From Crocinitomicaceae bacterium (GTDB taxonomy: Bacteria; Bacteroidota; Bacteroidia; Flavobacteriales_D; Crocinitomicaceae): a stretch of 6,417 nt of DNA. How positions within the stretch are numbered: the first letter of the stretch is position 1; each line of letters starts with the position of its first letter. The stretch spans positions 1-6,417 of the forward strand of contig JAHEMP010000140.1 in the NCBI GenBank assembly GCA_024643585.1, read 5' to 3'. The notes beneath the pieces were generated by a model that saw only the letters and a list, made by a program, of their open reading frames with translations, did not search any database and was not told the DNA's origin. Below, piece after piece: positions 4,619 to 6,417 of this stretch. Position numbers and translations under genes: made by a program.

Positions 4619-6379
4619 ATGAAATCAAATTCAATTTATCCAACTTACACAAAAGGCATTTTAATACTTTTTTTAGTATTAATAAGCAATATGGGTTTAG
4701 CTCAAACGAAAGTTGAGCAAATTGAAGAACTTATAAGCACTTATGAAGCGTATGGTAAATTTAATGGTTCCGTTTTGGTATCCGATCAAGGAAAGGTTAT
4801 CTATAAGAAAGGATTTGGTTTGGCAAATATGGAATGGGATATTCCAAATCAACCCAATACAAAACATCGTTTGGGTTCTATCACCAAACAATTTACGGCA
4901 ATGCTTATTTTACAATTAGTAGCCGAAGGGAAATTAGATTTACAAGCACCTATTACTAATTACCTAACAGGTTATCCAAAAGCCAGTGGCGATTTAATAA
5001 CTATCCATCACCTACTAACACATACTTCAGGATTACCTAATTACACATCATTCCCTAATTTTATGGAAGACAACAGTCGCAATCCATATACTCCAGTAGA
5101 GTTTGTAAAAGTGTTTGCTGATATGGAACTGGATTTTACACCAGGTGAAAAATTTAGTTATAGTAATTCGGGGTATTTTCTTCTCGGTGTAATTATTGAA
5201 AAATTGTCTGGTAAAAGCTATAAGCAAATGCTTCAAGATAAAATTTTCATACCATTAAACATGATGGATTCAGGTTATGATAATCATGAGGATATTTTAA
5301 AAAACAGAGCCACTGGTTACGAAAAACAAGGCAGAGATTATGTAAACTCCGGCTATTTAGATATGTCTATTCCTTATTCAGCTGGCTCTATCTATTCTAC
5401 CGTTGAAGATTTATTTAAATGGGACCAATCTTTATATACCACTAACATTTTACCAAAAGATTATATGACCCTGTATTTTGAACCTCAAATTTCAACAGGG
5501 GGTAACTCGCATTATGCTTATGGATGGGGTGTTGGTTATGCCCAAATAGGAAATTCTACAGATAGTATTTTAGCCATAGGACATGGAGGAGGTATTAACG
5601 GATTTAACACGAACATCTCTAGAACAACATCTAATAATTCTTTGATTGTACTTTTAAATAATACAGGTGGAGCACCACTTAACGCTATGACAGAAGCTAT
5701 TCTGGGGATTATGCATGGCAAAGAATATGATATGCCTAAACAATCGGTAGCTGATGCGGTATTGGCAGTTATTTTAGAAAAAGGTATTAATGAGGGAATA
5801 TCACATTACAATAAGATTAAAGAATCCGAAAACCATAGCTTAAGGGAAGAAGAAATGAATGCTATCGGGTATGTACTATTGAGAAAAGATAAATTAGAAG
5901 AATCCTGCAAAATATTTCAATTGATTGTCGAGGCATTCCCTAAATCGTGGAATGCCTATGATAGTTATGGAGAAAGTTTAATGAAATTAGGTAAAAACGA
6001 CCTAGCCATTAAAAATTATAGAAAATCGGTAGAATTAAACCCTAATAATGAGAACGGTATTGAATCTTTAAAGAAACTTGGGGATGATGTAAGCGATTTG
6101 GTGAAAGAGGTAAAAGTATCCAATGCAATTTTAAAAACTTATATCGGTAATTATAAACTCCAACCAGGGTTTACCTTAACCGTTACATTAGAAGGGAGTC
6201 AATTAAAAACGCAAGCCACAGGGCAACAGGAAGTTGATATATTTCCGAAATCTGAAACTGAATTCTATTTAAAAGTAGTTGACGCACAAATCGTCTTTAA
6301 TAAGAATGATGCTGGCGAAATAGATAGTCTTACTCTTTTTCAAGGAGGGCAAGAAATGATAGGTAAAAAAATAGATTAA
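4619..6379 (+). CDS. Secreted serine hydrolase, beta-lactamase/PBP-like, with TPR-like and C-terminal beta domain
   Basis: A 586-residue protein with a Sec signal peptide (MKSNSIYPTYTK, then a hydrophobic core, cleavage near GLAQ-T at residue 29-30), so it is probably periplasmic or secreted. Residues about 45-360 are a class C beta-lactamase/PBP4*-type domain (Pfam Beta-lactamase, PF00144). It has the nucleophile motif SITK (S87, K90), a YSN motif at 181-183, and HGG (322-324) in place of the KTG box, as in esterase and peptidase members. Residues about 410-475 (AIGYVLLRKDKLEESCKIF, then AYDSYGESLMKLGKNDLAIKNY) form about two TPR-like helical pairs. Residues about 505-585 form a beta-rich C-terminal domain like DUF3471, often fused to these hydrolases. 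The intact triad predicts an active enzyme on peptide, D-amino-acid or ester substrates; real beta-lactam resistance is not implied. This layout is common in Bacteroidota. The start is fixed by the signal peptide. It is the cargo of the second cassette-like unit. Confidence 0.92.
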   Translation: MKSNSIYPTYTKGILILFLVLISNMGLAQTKVEQIEELISTYEAYGKFNGSVLVSDQGKVIYKKGFGLANMEWDIPNQPNTKHRLGSITKQFTAMLILQLVAEGKLDLQAPITNYLTGYPKASGDLITIHHLLTHTSGLPNYTSFPNFMEDNSRNPYTPVEFVKVFADMELDFTPGEKFSYSNSGYFLLGVIIEKLSGKSYKQMLQDKIFIPLNMMDSGYDNHEDILKNRATGYEKQGRDYVNSGYLDMSIPYSAGSIYSTVEDLFKWDQSLYTTNILPKDYMTLYFEPQISTGGNSHYAYGWGVGYAQIGNSTDSILAIGHGGGINGFNTNISRTTSNNSLIVLLNNTGGAPLNAMTEAILGIMHGKEYDMPKQSVADAVLAVILEKGINEGISHYNKIKESENHSLREEEMNAIGYVLLRKDKLEESCKIFQLIVEAFPKSWNAYDSYGESLMKLGKNDLAIKNYRKSVELNPNNENGIESLKKLGDDVSDLVKEVKVSNAILKTYIGNYKLQPGFTLTVTLEGSQLKTQATGQQEVDIFPKSETEFYLKVVDAQIVFNKNDAGEIDSLTLFQGGQEMIGKKID

Positions 6380-6412
6380 TAATATGCAATTTACCTGTAG
6401 AAAATGACGAAA

Positions 6413-6417
6413 GCACA
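6413..6417 (+). other. Possible start of the next attC-like site, cut by the window end
   Basis: GCACA at the extreme end is complementary to TGTGC at 4576-4580, the start of cassette 2. Cassette 1 shows the same start-to-end complementarity over nine bases. Five bases is weak evidence on its own. It is listed because it makes a direct prediction about the adjoining sequence. Confidence 0.3.

Larger units (their letters stand above)
4575..6417 (+). mobile_element. Putative integron-like gene cassette 2 (incomplete at window end)
   Basis: It begins with TTGTGC, has a leader of about 40 bases, and carries one large gene. The window stops 38 bases after that gene, at GCACA, which is complementary to TGTGC at the start of the unit. 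If the two units are built alike, the bases just beyond the window should continue as AC and open another long palindrome. The cargo is unrelated to cassette 1, as expected of an array. Its right end is unseen, so the call rests on the left end and the partial complement. Confidence 0.4.

Noticed and set aside
4619..6379. Antibiotic-resistance beta-lactamase as cassette cargo
   Set aside because: The SxxK, YxN and HGG motifs with TPR-like and C-terminal beta domains match the broad serine hydrolase/peptidase family of Bacteroidota, not a class C resistance enzyme, and the KTG box is replaced by HGG.
1..6417. CRISPR array, tRNA or rRNA gene
   Set aside because: No regularly spaced direct repeats and no tRNA or rRNA signature were seen on reading the sequence.

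Overview
The window reads as chromosomal DNA of a Bacteroidota bacterium, most likely a Flavobacteriales-type organism. The evidence is a C-terminal type IX secretion (T9SS) sorting domain, a lipoprotein whose first residues match the Bacteroidota surface-lipoprotein export signal, a small outer-membrane beta-barrel typical of the phylum, A-rich translation starts without Shine-Dalgarno sequences, and low GC. The species cannot be fixed from the sequence.

Region 1 (1 to about 3360) is an ordinary three-gene operon on the + strand. It holds the 3' part of a DUF1501 protein with a T9SS tail, an outer-membrane beta-barrel protein, and a lipoprotein with propeller-like repeats. Each junction is a 4-base ATGA stop/start overlap, so the genes are tightly coupled, and all three products are predicted to reach the cell envelope or surface. 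The operon ends in a strong intrinsic terminator nested inside a second inverted repeat that begins at the last base of the stop codon.

Region 2 (about 3360 to 3535) has no convincing gene. It holds a lone Bacteroidota-type -7 element, a near-perfect 24-bp palindrome, and the motif GTTATGGGC.

Region 3 (3489 to the window end) differs in character: it is more AT-rich and looks like two tandem gene cassettes. Cassette 1 carries a TAATG-coupled pair, a small ferredoxin-like protein and a class I SAM-dependent methyltransferase. It starts with GTTATGGGC and ends with the exact reverse complement GCCCATAAC. From there a roughly 196-base imperfect palindrome runs to GTTGTGC at 4574-4580. Cassette 2 starts at that motif and carries a secreted beta-lactamase-fold serine hydrolase with TPR-like and C-terminal beta domains. 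The window stops at GCACA, the reverse complement of the start of cassette 2. Own-end complementarity, a long imperfect palindrome between genes, same-strand compact cassettes and unrelated cargo are the logic of integron cassettes and their attC sites. The motifs are not canonical (RYYYAAC/GTTRRRY), the palindrome is long, and no integrase lies in the window. The best reading is an integron-like, possibly non-canonical, cassette array in Bacteroidota whose left end abuts the terminator of a housekeeping-type operon. This is an inference from sequence structure and is the main thing here worth testing.
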